Assembly: GCF_028885415.1 (NCBI RefSeq)
Contig: NZ_CP118527.1
Coordinates: 6,820,001-6,884,000 of the forward strand
Origin: Streptomyces coeruleorubidus
GTDB lineage: Bacteria; Actinomycetota; Actinomycetes; Streptomycetales; Streptomycetaceae
Reading direction: 5' to 3'
Length of the DNA stretch: 64,000 nt
The notes under the pieces are model-generated. The model searched no databases, had not been told where the DNA came from, and saw only the letters and a program-made list of their open reading frames with translations. The position numbers and the translations under genes were made by a program. Shown here in pieces: positions 18,875 to 27,820 of this stretch; the first letter of the stretch is position 1, and the number at the start of each line of letters is the position of its first letter.

Positions 18875-20212
18875 TTGCCTCTGCTCGTAGTCGGGATCAG
18901 CGTTCTGGTTCTGCTTGTCCTCATGACCAGGCTGAGACTGAACGGCTTCGCCGCGCTGCTGCTCGTGGCGGTCGGGGTCGCACTGGTCCGGGGGATTCCG
19001 GTGGCGACCATCCCGGACGTCCTCTCCGAGGGCATCGGGGACCAGATCGGCGACACCATGCTGACCATCGGACTCGGCGCCATGGTCGGCCGTGTGATGG
19101 GGGACGCGGGCGCCGCCCAGCGGATAGCCGGCAAGCTCCTCGACGCCTTCGGACCGCGGTGGGTCCAGGTCGCCATGGTGGTCACGTCCATGCTGATCGG
19201 CGTGACCATGTTCTACGAGGTCGCCTTCGTCATCATCGTGCCCATCGCGTTCACCCTGGTCAGGGTCACCGGGGCGAAGCTGCTGTGGGTCGGGCTGCCG
19301 ATGTCCATCGCCCTGTCCACCATGCACAGCTTCCTGCCGCCGCACCCCGGTCCCACCGCCGTCGCCGCGACCTTCCACGCATCCGTCGGACTGACGCTGT
19401 TCTACGGCCTGTTCGTCGCCGTGCCGGCCGGCGCGCTCATCGCCCTGACCTGGCCTCGTCTTCCGTTCGTCGCGAGGATGACCCCCACCATCCCCAAGGG
19501 CCTGGTCAGCGAACGGGAGTTCACCGACGAGGAGATGCCGGGCCTGGGCTGGTCGCTGTTCGTGGCGCTGTTCCCCGTCGTGCTGATCGTCGCCGCCGCC
19601 GTGACCGACATGGCCGCCTCCGGCGAGAGCCCGTTCCTGCACTTCGTCGCCTTCGCCGGGTCGGCGCCGATCGCCCTGCTGCTGACCTTGTGCCTGGCGG
19701 TCTGGGTGTTCGGGCCGCGGATCGGGCGCAGCCTGAGCGACGTCGGGGCCTCCTGTGGCTCGGCGGCCCAGGCGATGGCGATGATCCTGCTGGTGATCGG
19801 CGCGGGCGGGGCCTTCAAGAACGTCCTCGTCGAAGGCGGGATCTCCGACTACATCAAGGACGTCACCGACGGCTGGTCCATCTCGCCGATCGTCCTGGCC
19901 TGGCTCGTCGCCGTCATCCTGCGCATCGCGCTCGGCTCGGCCACGGTCGCCGTCGTCACGGCCTCCGGGGTGGCGCTGCCGCTGCTGGCGGGCAGCGGGG
20001 TGCACCCGGAGGTCATGGTGCTGGCCGTCGCCTGCGGCTCCATCGCCTTCTCCCACGTCAACGACCCCGGGTTCTGGCTGTTCAAGGAGTACTTCAACCT
20101 CTCCGTCATCGAGGCGATCAAGGTCCGTACGTCCTACACGACGGTCCTCGCCGTGCTCGGTCTGGGCGGTGTCCTGGCGGTCGAGTGGGTCCTCGACGCC
20201 CTCAGTCTCTGA
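18875..20212 (+). CDS. GntP-family gluconate/sugar-acid permease
   Basis: The TTG at 18875 is chosen because AAAGGGGA lies 6 bp upstream and the protein then begins with the first membrane helix ([13 protein letters not shown]); this gives 445 residues, the family length. About 12 hydrophobic segments are present. GntP motifs include [31 protein letters not shown] and the C-terminal [24 protein letters not shown]. It is a proton symporter of gluconate-like acids. The neighbouring glucarate dehydratase suggests glucarate or galactarate as the natural substrate. Confidence 0.93.
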   Translation: MPLLVVGISVLVLLVLMTRLRLNGFAALLLVAVGVALVRGIPVATIPDVLSEGIGDQIGDTMLTIGLGAMVGRVMGDAGAAQRIAGKLLDAFGPRWVQVAMVVTSMLIGVTMFYEVAFVIIVPIAFTLVRVTGAKLLWVGLPMSIALSTMHSFLPPHPGPTAVAATFHASVGLTLFYGLFVAVPAGALIALTWPRLPFVARMTPTIPKGLVSEREFTDEEMPGLGWSLFVALFPVVLIVAAAVTDMAASGESPFLHFVAFAGSAPIALLLTLCLAVWVFGPRIGRSLSDVGASCGSAAQAMAMILLVIGAGGAFKNVLVEGGISDYIKDVTDGWSISPIVLAWLVAVILRIALGSATVAVVTASGVALPLLAGSGVHPEVMVLAVACGSIAFSHVNDPGFWLFKEYFNLSVIEAIKVRTSYTTVLAVLGLGGVLAVEWVLDALSL

Positions 20213-20261
20213 ATCACCTCACCTCACCTCAGCCTTCAGAAGCCTTCAGAAGGGGCACTCG

Positions 20262-21599
20262 ATGAGCATCGGACCGCAGCCGACCGTCACGGCGTTCGCC
20301 GTCTACCCCGTCGCGGGCCGCGACAGCATGGAGCTGAACCTCTCCGGCGCGCACGGCCCGTACTTCACGCGCAACGTCGTCGTTCTCACCGACTCTGAGG
20401 GACGTACCGGGCTGGGGGAGGTGCCCGGCGGGGAGAAGATCACGCAGACGCTGCGGGACGCCGAGCCGCTGGTCGTCGGGGCGAAGGTGGGCGACTACAA
20501 GCGGGTACTGCGCGAGATCGGTGACCGGTTCGCCGAGCGGGACGCCGGGGGCCGGGGTGCCCAGACCTTCGACCTGCGGACCACCGTCCACACGGTGACC
20601 GCGGTCGAGTCGGCGCTGCTCGACCTTCTCGGGCAGCATCTGGACGTACCCGTGGCGGCGCTGCTGGGCGACGGGCAGCAGCGGGACTCGGTGCGGGTGC
20701 TGGGGTACCTCTTCTACGTCGGTGACCCGGACCGGACGGATCTGGAGTACGTCCGGGAACCCGGCTCAGCCGTGGAGTGGTACCGGGTGCGGCATGAGGA
20801 GGCGCTGTCGCCGGAGGCGATCGTGCGGCAGGCCGAGGCGGCCTACGACCTCTACGGGTTCCGGGACTTCAAGCTCAAGGGGGGCGTGCTGGAGGGGGCC
20901 GAGGAGGTCGCGGCCGTGCGGGCGCTCAAGTCGCGCTTTCCCGAGGCCCGGATCACGCTGGACCCGAACGGGGCGTGGTCGCTGCGGGAGGCGGTCGAGC
21001 TGTGCCGGCCGCTGGTCGGCACGCTCGCGTATGCCGAGGATCCCTGCGGGGCGGAAGGCGGTTACTCCGGGCGGGAGATCCTCGCGGAGTTCCGCCGGGC
21101 GACGGGGTTGCCCACGGCGACGAACATGATCGCGACCGACTGGCGTCAGATGGCCCATGCCCTGGCTCTGCAGTCGGTCTCCATTCCGCTGGCCGATCCG
21201 CACTTCTGGACCATGCAGGGGTCGGTGCGGGTGGCGCAGTTGTGCAACGCGATGGGGCTGACCTGGGGGTGTCACTCCAACAACCACTTCGACATCTCCC
21301 TGGCCATGGTGACGCACTGCGGAGCCGCGGCGCCGGGGGAGTACAACGCGCTGGACACGCACTGGATCTGGCAGGAAGGGCTGGAGCGGCTGACCGTCGA
21401 GCCGCCCCGCATCGTGGGCGGGGAGATCACCGTGCCGGACGCGCCGGGGCTGGGTGTCGAGCTCGACATGGACCGGCTGCTGGCGGCGCACGAGCTGTAC
21501 CGGGAGAAGGGGGTGGGGGCGCGGGACGATGTGGTGGCGATGCAGTACTTGGTGCCTGGCTGGGAGTTCGACGGCAAGCGGCCGTGTCTGGTGCGGTGA
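20262..21599 (+). CDS. gudD: Glucarate dehydratase (enolase superfamily)
   Basis: A 445-residue protein from ATG 20262, with AGAAGGGG upstream. It removes water from D-glucarate (and L-idarate) to give 5-keto-4-deoxyglucarate. Motifs in order: [13 protein letters not shown], the Lys pair in FKLKGG (abstracting base), Asp in TLDPNGAW, Glu in AEDPCG, Asn in [10 protein letters not shown], and the catalytic His region [11 protein letters not shown]. It begins 49 bp after the permease, so it is in one operon controlled by IclR. The next pathway enzymes (ketodeoxyglucarate dehydratase, semialdehyde dehydrogenase) are not in this window. Confidence 0.95.
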   Translation: MSIGPQPTVTAFAVYPVAGRDSMELNLSGAHGPYFTRNVVVLTDSEGRTGLGEVPGGEKITQTLRDAEPLVVGAKVGDYKRVLREIGDRFAERDAGGRGAQTFDLRTTVHTVTAVESALLDLLGQHLDVPVAALLGDGQQRDSVRVLGYLFYVGDPDRTDLEYVREPGSAVEWYRVRHEEALSPEAIVRQAEAAYDLYGFRDFKLKGGVLEGAEEVAAVRALKSRFPEARITLDPNGAWSLREAVELCRPLVGTLAYAEDPCGAEGGYSGREILAEFRRATGLPTATNMIATDWRQMAHALALQSVSIPLADPHFWTMQGSVRVAQLCNAMGLTWGCHSNNHFDISLAMVTHCGAAAPGEYNALDTHWIWQEGLERLTVEPPRIVGGEITVPDAPGLGVELDMDRLLAAHELYREKGVGARDDVVAMQYLVPGWEFDGKRPCLVR

Positions 21600-21972
21600 G
21601 CCTCCGGCGGTTGGGCGGGGTGCCTGCGGCGGCCTGTGGCTGCTTCGGTGGGGGTGCTCGGAGCGCCTGCGCGCGGGTTGTGGTTCGGGGCCGCGCCGGG
21701 GGGTGTCCGTCCTCGGAACGGCGCGATGGGGTCGGATACCGACTGACTGTCCGTTGACGCGCCAACCGCTGCGGGCGGACACCCCCCGACACGTCCCCTT
21801 CCGTGCGTGCGCGGGTGCAGGCGCGTCTCGGCCTGGGGGCGCCGCCTCGGGCTGCGGGCCGCCGGTCCCGCCTGGCTGCGGGCAATCGTGCCGCCAAGGG
21901 CGGCACGGGTGGGCGCAGCGGCACCCCGCTTCGCCGGGTTGCGGTCCCACCCGGCCCCAGCAACCGCGCCGG
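21600..21972. repeat. 373-bp gap with hairpins, convergent gene ends
   Basis: No gene is seen. CGGGGGGTGTCCG (about 21697-21709) has a perfect inverted copy CGGACACCCCCCG about 65 bp away (21777-21789). A second hairpin, CGTGCCGCC (21887-21895) with GGCGGCACG (21899-21907), lies within a CTGCGGGCAAT...GGGTGGGCGCAG context that, from memory, recurs between genes in many streptomycetes. The hairpins would terminate gudD and the ABC operon from opposite sides. Confidence 0.5.
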
Positions 21973-22812
21973 TCAGCCCTTCACCGCCCCGCCCAGTGCG
22001 AAGCCCCCTCCCAGGCGCCGGGCGATCAGGACGTACAGCAGGATCACCGGCGTCGAGTAGACGATCGAGAACGCAGCCAGCTGCCCGTACGCCACCATCC
22101 CCCGGTTCCCGAAGAAGTCGTTGATGCTGACGGACGCCGGCATCTGGTCGGGCGTCAGCAGGAGCATGAAGGGGACGAAGAAGTTGCCCCACATCATGAC
22201 GAAGGAGAAGACCGTCACGACGGCCACGCCCGGGCCCATCAGGGGCAGCACGATGCGGATCAGGGACTGGAGGGACGAAGCCCCGTCGGTCCAGGCCGCC
22301 TCTTCGAGTTCCCTCGGTACGCCGTCCATGAAGTTCTTCATCAGCCAGATGGCGAAGGGCAGTTGGGACGCGGCGAAGAAGAAGACCGTGCCGTGCATGG
22401 TGTCGATCAGGTCCACCTGGACGAACAGCGCGTAGACCGGAACCATGATCGCCGTGATCGGCAGACTCGTCGCGAAGAGGATCGTCAGCAGGAACGGACG
22501 GTTGAAGCGGGAGCGGAAGCGGGTCAGAGGGTAGGCCGCCAGGGCCGCGCAGATGACCGTCAGCAGCGTCGCGCTGCCGCACAGCACCAGGCTGTTCAGC
22601 AGCGGCGTGAAGGTGATGTCCGAGGTCAGGATCGCGTCGAAGTTGTCCGAGGTGAGGCCGTCGGGTGCCTTGACCCGGAGGTCGGCGTGGGGGTCCAGGG
22701 AGGACAGGACCACCCAGGCCAGGGGGAGCACGAAAGCCGCGGCGACCACCAGGAGACCCGCGTCCGCCGCCAGACGGCGGGTCGTGCGGCGGGAGGCGAG
22801 TGTGACTGCCAT
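21973..22812 (-). CDS. Carbohydrate ABC transporter permease (MalG-like)
   Basis: A 279-residue protein from ATG 22812. It has six membrane segments and the inner-membrane loop signature EEAAWTDGASSLQSLIRIVLPLMGPG, which contacts the ATPase. The C-terminus FFGNRGMVAYGQLAAFSI... is MalG-like. It follows the partner permease by 5 bp. No ATPase gene is present; streptomycete sugar importers generally share the MsiK ATPase encoded elsewhere. Confidence 0.93.
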   Translation of the reverse strand: MAVTLASRRTTRRLAADAGLLVVAAAFVLPLAWVVLSSLDPHADLRVKAPDGLTSDNFDAILTSDITFTPLLNSLVLCGSATLLTVICAALAAYPLTRFRSRFNRPFLLTILFATSLPITAIMVPVYALFVQVDLIDTMHGTVFFFAASQLPFAIWLMKNFMDGVPRELEEAAWTDGASSLQSLIRIVLPLMGPGVAVVTVFSFVMMWGNFFVPFMLLLTPDQMPASVSINDFFGNRGMVAYGQLAAFSIVYSTPVILLYVLIARRLGGGFALGGAVKG

Positions 22813-22817
22813 GTGGG

Positions 22818-23747
22818 TCAGACCTCCGTTCGCAGCAGGCGCAGATAGACGAGCGAGAAGAGGGAGCCGACCAGGAGGAGGAGCAGGGCCACCGCCGTGC
22901 CGTAGCCGATCAGGCTGTTCTGGAAGGCCTGTTCGTACATGAAGAGCGGCAGCGTCTGGCTCTTGCCGCCGGGGCCGCCCCTGGTCATCACCCAGATCAG
23001 GCCGAAGACCGAGAGGGTCTGGAGGGTGTTGAGCATCAGGTTCGTGCCGATGGAGCGGCGGATCATGGGGAGGGTGATGTGCCACATGCGGCGCCAGCCC
23101 CCGGCCCCGTCGACCTCGGCGGCCTCGGTGATCTCCTTGGGGATCTCGTTCAGCGCGGCCGAGTAGACCAGCATGGAGAGCGCCGTACCGCGCCAGACGT
23201 TGGCGAAGGACACCGCCAGGATGGGGAGCGTGAACAGCCAGTTCTGGGAGGGCAGGTGGAGCCAGTCCAGGATGGCGTTCAGGGTGCCCTCGCGGCGGAA
23301 GAAGGCGTAGAGGAGGAAGCCGGCCACGACCTCCGGCAGCACCCAGGCCGTGACCACGATGCCGCCGGTGAGCGTGCGGACCGGTTTCGACGCGCGCCGC
23401 ATCAACGCCGCCAGGGCGAGGCCGAGCGTGTTCTGCCCGACCAGTGACGACAGGACCGTGAACACCAGCGTCAGCCATACGGCGTTGAGGAACGCCTCGT
23501 CCCCGAAGGCCCGGGTGAAGTTCTCGAAGCCGACGAACGAGTCCTGGGCCTGGCCGGTGAGCTGGAGGTCGGTGAAGGCGATGTAGAAGCAGTAGGCGAT
23601 CGGGCCGGCGAGGAAGAGGAGCAGGAGGACGACGGCGGGGGTGAGGGGGAGGGCGCGGACCAGCGCGCCCGGGCCCCGCCGGGGGCGGCTGGGAGCCGTG
23701 GGGCCGGGCGTCTTTCCGAGGTCGGTGTGCGGTGCCGTGGTGGTCAT
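22818..23747 (-). CDS. Carbohydrate ABC transporter permease (MalF-like)
   Basis: A 309-residue protein. After a Pro/Arg-rich cytoplasmic N-terminus (about 30 residues) come six membrane segments. The coupling loop is EITEAAEVDGAGGWRRMWHITLPMIRR, and FVGFENFTRAFGD is the usual first periplasmic loop. It lies 15 bp after the binding-protein gene and 5 bp before the second permease. Confidence 0.93.
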   Translation of the reverse strand: MTTTAPHTDLGKTPGPTAPSRPRRGPGALVRALPLTPAVVLLLLFLAGPIAYCFYIAFTDLQLTGQAQDSFVGFENFTRAFGDEAFLNAVWLTLVFTVLSSLVGQNTLGLALAALMRRASKPVRTLTGGIVVTAWVLPEVVAGFLLYAFFRREGTLNAILDWLHLPSQNWLFTLPILAVSFANVWRGTALSMLVYSAALNEIPKEITEAAEVDGAGGWRRMWHITLPMIRRSIGTNLMLNTLQTLSVFGLIWVMTRGGPGGKSQTLPLFMYEQAFQNSLIGYGTAVALLLLLVGSLFSLVYLRLLRTEV

Positions 23748-23762
23748 CCGGGCAGACCTCGC

Positions 23763-25130
23763 CTACCGCTCGACGACCTGGTTGTCCGTGGCGTCCTTCA
23801 GGGCGTCCACGTAGTCGCTCGTCGCCTCGTCCACCGACATGTCCCCCGTCGTCACACCCTCCATGGCCTCCTGGATGGCCGTGGAGACCTTGGGGTAGGC
23901 CGGGTAGGCGGGGCGGTAGTGGGTGTTCTGCACCAGGTCGGTGAAGAATTTGATGCCGGGCTGGGCTGTGGCGTACCCGGGGTCCTTCGCCACGTCCTCG
24001 CGGACCGCGATGCCGGAGTTGGCGACGTACCACTTCTGCGCGTTGGCCTTGGTCTGCATCGTCTTGATGAACTCGAAGGCCAGGTCCGGGTTGCCGGCCT
24101 TGGCCGGGATCGACCAGGTCCAGCCGCCGGACATGCTCACCTTGCCGGGCGCCTGGCCGTGCTGTGTGGGCATGGCGGCGAGGCCGAGCTTCTCGGGCCA
24201 CTCGGGCCACTCGTGGCCGCTGCCGGGCAGCCAGTCCTGCGGCAGCCAGGAGCCGTCGAGGGCGATGCCGAGGCTGCCCTTGGGGAGCCACTCGCCGCGC
24301 ACCCGGGTCATGACGTTCGGGTCGAGCGCGTCGGAGACGTCCGGGCCCAGCTTCTCCTCGTAGACCGTCTCGACGAAGGCGAGGGCGTCCTTGAAGCCCT
24401 GGCCGCCGGCGACCCACTTCTTCGAGTTCTTGTCGTAGAGGGGGTCCGTGCGGCCGTCGTTCGTGCCGTAGAGCAGCATTTCGAAGGTCTGCATGGTGGC
24501 CGCCTCGCCGACCGGTTTGCCCGTGTAGACGTTGAGCGGGATGACGCCGGGGACCTTCTGCTTGATGGTGCGGGCCGCGGTCAGGACGTCCTTCCAGGTC
24601 TTCGGCTGCCAGTCGGCGGGCAGGCCGGCCTTGGCGAAGATCCCTTTGTCGAACCAGAGTCCGCGGGTGTCGGTGCCGTCGGGGACGCCGTAGGTCTTGC
24701 CGTCCTCGCCCTTGGCCGCCGCCTTCGCCGTGTCGATGAACCGGTTCCAGTCGGGCCACTTGGCGAGGTAGGGGTCGAGGGGCTTGAGGTAGCCGCTGGT
24801 GATGTCCGAGTTGATGAGGAACGTGTCCTCGTAGACCAGGTCGGGGGCGGTCTTGGGGGAGCGGAGCATCTGCTGGAGCTTGGTGTAGTACTCCGAGTCC
24901 GGGGCCTTGATCGGGACGAGTTCGACCTTCTTGCCCGGGTGGGCCTTCTCGAACTGCTTCTTGATGTCCGCGAGATAGGTGTCCATCACCTTGATGGAGT
25001 TGTCCGTGGACTGTTTGAAGGAGACCTTCACGGTGTCGGGGTCGCTGCCGGAACCGCCACCGCAGGCGGTGAGGGCGGTCGCGGCGAGGGCCAGGGCGAG
25101 GAGAGGTGTTGAAGCGGCGGTGGGGCGCAC
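23763..25130 (-). CDS. Extracellular sugar-binding lipoprotein of ABC importer
   Basis: A 455-residue protein from GTG 25130, with GGAGG upstream. The lipobox LTAC-GGG sits at residues 20-23, so it is a lipoprotein. The mature part is a family-1 solute-binding protein: DSEYYTKLQQMLRSPKTAPDLVYEDTFL, GVPDGTDTRGLWFDKGIFAKAGLP, GIALDGSWLPQDW and AFEFIKTMQ. Its many Trp residues suggest an oligosaccharide ligand. It is the first gene of the importer and has its own promoter. Exact sugar unknown; no glycosidase is adjacent. Confidence 0.92.
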   Translation of the reverse strand: MRPTAASTPLLALALAATALTACGGGSGSDPDTVKVSFKQSTDNSIKVMDTYLADIKKQFEKAHPGKKVELVPIKAPDSEYYTKLQQMLRSPKTAPDLVYEDTFLINSDITSGYLKPLDPYLAKWPDWNRFIDTAKAAAKGEDGKTYGVPDGTDTRGLWFDKGIFAKAGLPADWQPKTWKDVLTAARTIKQKVPGVIPLNVYTGKPVGEAATMQTFEMLLYGTNDGRTDPLYDKNSKKWVAGGQGFKDALAFVETVYEEKLGPDVSDALDPNVMTRVRGEWLPKGSLGIALDGSWLPQDWLPGSGHEWPEWPEKLGLAAMPTQHGQAPGKVSMSGGWTWSIPAKAGNPDLAFEFIKTMQTKANAQKWYVANSGIAVREDVAKDPGYATAQPGIKFFTDLVQNTHYRPAYPAYPKVSTAIQEAMEGVTTGDMSVDEATSDYVDALKDATDNQVVER

Positions 25131-25184
25131 GGCACGAACCTCCTACGGACGCACTTCGTTGTGGCCGGGACGGCTGCGTGGTGA

Positions 25185-25213
25185 ACCTAAGTTGAGTGGT
25201 CTAGTCAGGTCAA
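25185..25213 (-). promoter_or_regulatory. Promoter of the sugar ABC operon with GntR-like half site
   Basis: On the minus strand, -35 TTGACC (25213-25208), exactly 17 bp, and -10 TTAGGT (25190-25185). The spacer contains GACTAGACCAC, one good half of the TGGTCTAGACCA operator used by GntR regulators such as DasR; the other half is degenerate. Regulation is inferred. Confidence 0.5.
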
Positions 25214-25259
25214 TGCGTGTGCGCCGGTTCGATCGTGGCCGGCCGTGGCCGACGGCCCG

Positions 25260-25958
25260 TCACTGGCCGGTGACCCAGCGGTACTGCAACTCCGGTCGCC
25301 CCACCGTGCCGTACTGCGGGCGGCGGGCCGCGCGGCCCGCGTCCACCAGGTGCTCCAGGTAACGGCGGGCCGTGATGCGGGAGATGCCCACGGTCTCCGC
25401 CACACCGGCGGCCGTGAGGCCCTCCACGCTGTCGCGCAGGGCCACCGTCACCCGCTCCAGCGTCGGTGCGCTCAGCCCCTTCGGCAGGGCCGCCGGGCCC
25501 GGGGCGCGCAGGGCCGCCAGCGCCCGGTCGACCTCGTCCTGGCCGCTCGCCTCGCCGACCGCGGCATGGAACTCGGCGTACCGCACGAGGCGGTCGCGCA
25601 GGGTCGCGAAGGTGAACGGCTTCAGGACGTACTGCACGACTCCAAGTGAGACACCCTCGCGCACGACCGCCAGATCACGCGCCGACGTCACCGCGATCAC
25701 GTCCGCGTGGTGTCCGGCCGCCCTCAGGGACCGCGCCAGTTGCAGACCGTGCACGTCCGGCAGGTGCAGGTCGAGCAGGAGCAGGTCGACGGGCGTGCGT
25801 TCCAGGGCCCGGCGTGCCTCCGCGCCCGTGTGCGCCTTGCCCACGGCGACGAAGCCCGGGACCCGGCCGACGTACAGGACGTGGGCGTCGGCGGCGACCG
25901 GGTCGTCCTCCACGACCAGGACGCGGATGGCCCTCTCGGGCGTGATGTCGCTCGTCAT
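25260..25958 (-). CDS. Response regulator of CitB/DcuR type
   Basis: A 232-residue protein. The receiver domain has the acidic pair in VEDD and phospho-acceptor Asp in LLLDLHLPD, Thr/Ser in AVTSARD and Lys in VLKPFTF. The C-terminal helix-turn-helix (VAETVGISRITARRYLEHLVDAGRAARR) is the DcuR/CitB kind, not LuxR or OmpR. Its ATG overlaps the kinase stop as ATGA, so the pair is co-translated. It most likely activates the divergent dicarboxylate symporter when C4-dicarboxylate is present. Confidence 0.94.
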   Translation of the reverse strand: MTSDITPERAIRVLVVEDDPVAADAHVLYVGRVPGFVAVGKAHTGAEARRALERTPVDLLLLDLHLPDVHGLQLARSLRAAGHHADVIAVTSARDLAVVREGVSLGVVQYVLKPFTFATLRDRLVRYAEFHAAVGEASGQDEVDRALAALRAPGPAALPKGLSAPTLERVTVALRDSVEGLTAAGVAETVGISRITARRYLEHLVDAGRAARRPQYGTVGRPELQYRWVTGQ

Positions 25959-27643
25959 GCGTCGCCTCCAGCGCCTGAGGGCACCGAGGCCCCGGATGTC
26001 ACGCCCTCGGCCACCGCCTCCGTCTCCCGCAGTGGCAGCCGTACCTCGAACTGTGCCCCGCCCCCGTCGGCCTCCGACACCGACAGCGTCCCCTCGTGCC
26101 GCTGTACCGCCTGCCGTACCAGGGCCAGCCCCAGCCCCCGGCCGCCCGGCCTCGCCGGCTTGGTCGAGAAGCCCCGCTGGAAGACGGCCTCGGCGTGCTC
26201 CGGATCCACGCCCGGGCCCGTGTCCGAGACCCGCAGCACCAGCTCCGGGGCGTCATCGAGGGCCTCGGGGTCCTCGGTGTCCTGGGTGTACGCCGTCACC
26301 GTCACCCGTGCCCGCACACTGCCCTGTGCCGCGTCCACGGCGTTGTCGATCAGGTTGCCCAGGATGGTCACCAGGTCCCGCGGCGGCAGGGACTCCGGCA
26401 GCAGACCGTCGTCCAGGCTGCTGTCCTCCGACACCATCAGCTCCACGCCCCGCTCGTTCGCCTGGGCCGTCTTGCCCAGCAGCAGCGCCGCCAGCACCGG
26501 CTCGCTCACCGCCGCCACGACCTGGTCGGTCAACGCCTGAGCCAGCTCCAGCTCGGCCGTCGCGAATCCCACCGCTTCTTCCGCCCGGCCCAGCTCGATC
26601 AGCGAGACGACCGTGTGCAGTCGGTTCGCCGCCTCGTGCGCCTGTGAGCGCAGCGCCTGAGTGAAACCCCGCTCGGAGTCCAACTCGCCCATCAGCGACT
26701 GGAGTTCGGTGACGTCGCGCAGGGTGACGACCGTACCGCGCCGCTCACCGCCCGACACCGGCGAGGTGTTGATCACCAGTACCCGCGACGCCGTCAGATG
26801 CACCTCGTCCACCCGCGGCTCCGAGGCCAGCAGCGCGCCGGTCAGCGGGACGGGCAGCCCCAGCTCCGCCACCGACCTGCCCACCACGTCCCCGGTCACG
26901 CCGAGCAACTCCCGCCCTCCGTCGTTGATCAGCGCCACACGGTACTGCCCGTCCAGCATCAGCAGCCCCTCGCGTACGGCGTGCAGGGCCGCCTGGTGGT
27001 AGTCGTGCATCCGGCTCAGCTCGGAGGCGTTCATGCCGTGGGTGTGGCGGCGCAGCCGGGCGTTGATGACGTAGGTGCCGACGGCGCCCAGGGCCAGCGC
27101 GCCGGCCGCGACGCCGAGCAGGGCCGTCAGCTGGTCCTGCACCCGCTGGGTGATCTCCTCGACCCGGATACCCGCGCTGACCAGGCCCACGATCTTCTTG
27201 CCGTCCTGGATCGGGGTGACCGCGCGGACCGAGGGGCCGAGCGTGCCGGTGTAGGTCTCGTCGAAGGTCTCGCCCTTCAGAGCCTTCGCGGTGTGGCCCC
27301 GGAAGGGCTGGCCGATCTGGGCCGGGTCGGGGTGCGTCCAGCGGATGCCCCGTGGGTTCATGATCGTTATGAAGTCGACCTCGGTGTCCCGCATGACCTT
27401 CAGCGCGTACGGCTGGAGCTCGGCGGTCGGGTCGGAGGTGCGGGCCGCCTCCAGCACGGAAGGGGAGTCGGCGACGGACCGCGCCACCGCCCTGGCCTGG
27501 CGCCGCGCCGCCTCTTCAGCCTGGCTCCGGTCGCTGACATAAGTGAACAGCGCATATCCGGCCACGACGACAGCTATCAGTACGGCCTGCATGGCGAAGA
27601 GCTGGCCCGCCAGGCTGCGGGGACCGGGGACGGAGAAGCGCAT
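25955..27643 (-). CDS. Sensor histidine kinase of DcuS/CitA type
   Basis: A 562-residue protein. One membrane helix near residues 12-35, a periplasmic sensor domain (about 40-170) with the PDPAQIGQPFRGHTAKALKGE motif of dicarboxylate and citrate sensors, a second helix near 175-200, a PAS domain (about 215-320), and a SpoB-type H-box (RSQAHEAANRLHTVVSLIELG) with the phospho-His. The ATPase has N-box NLIDNAVDAA and G-boxes DTGPGVDP and GRGLGLAL. It starts 177 bp from the dicarboxylate symporter gene on the other strand. Confidence 0.94.
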   Translation of the reverse strand: MRFSVPGPRSLAGQLFAMQAVLIAVVVAGYALFTYVSDRSQAEEAARRQARAVARSVADSPSVLEAARTSDPTAELQPYALKVMRDTEVDFITIMNPRGIRWTHPDPAQIGQPFRGHTAKALKGETFDETYTGTLGPSVRAVTPIQDGKKIVGLVSAGIRVEEITQRVQDQLTALLGVAAGALALGAVGTYVINARLRRHTHGMNASELSRMHDYHQAALHAVREGLLMLDGQYRVALINDGGRELLGVTGDVVGRSVAELGLPVPLTGALLASEPRVDEVHLTASRVLVINTSPVSGGERRGTVVTLRDVTELQSLMGELDSERGFTQALRSQAHEAANRLHTVVSLIELGRAEEAVGFATAELELAQALTDQVVAAVSEPVLAALLLGKTAQANERGVELMVSEDSSLDDGLLPESLPPRDLVTILGNLIDNAVDAAQGSVRARVTVTAYTQDTEDPEALDDAPELVLRVSDTGPGVDPEHAEAVFQRGFSTKPARPGGRGLGLALVRQAVQRHEGTLSVSEADGGGAQFEVRLPLRETEAVAEGVTSGASVPSGAGGDA

Positions 27644-27820
27644 GTCGTCAGTCTGCCTCGTGGCTGATTGTGAACTAAATGAACGGAAGGGTGACCGCGC
27701 TCACAGAGCAGGACATAGTCACGGCATTCCCCAATACGCATCTCCGGGAGCCCCCGCTCCCTCTTCCCGGACGTGAGCCGCACGCCGGTGATGCCGACGA
27801 CGTCGTCAAGGAGGGCCGCC

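Noticed and set aside
21973..24759. 928-residue frame spanning the ABC operon
   Set aside because: Only its last 279 residues are the MalG-like permease; the rest is Arg/Gly-rich shadow of the other two genes.
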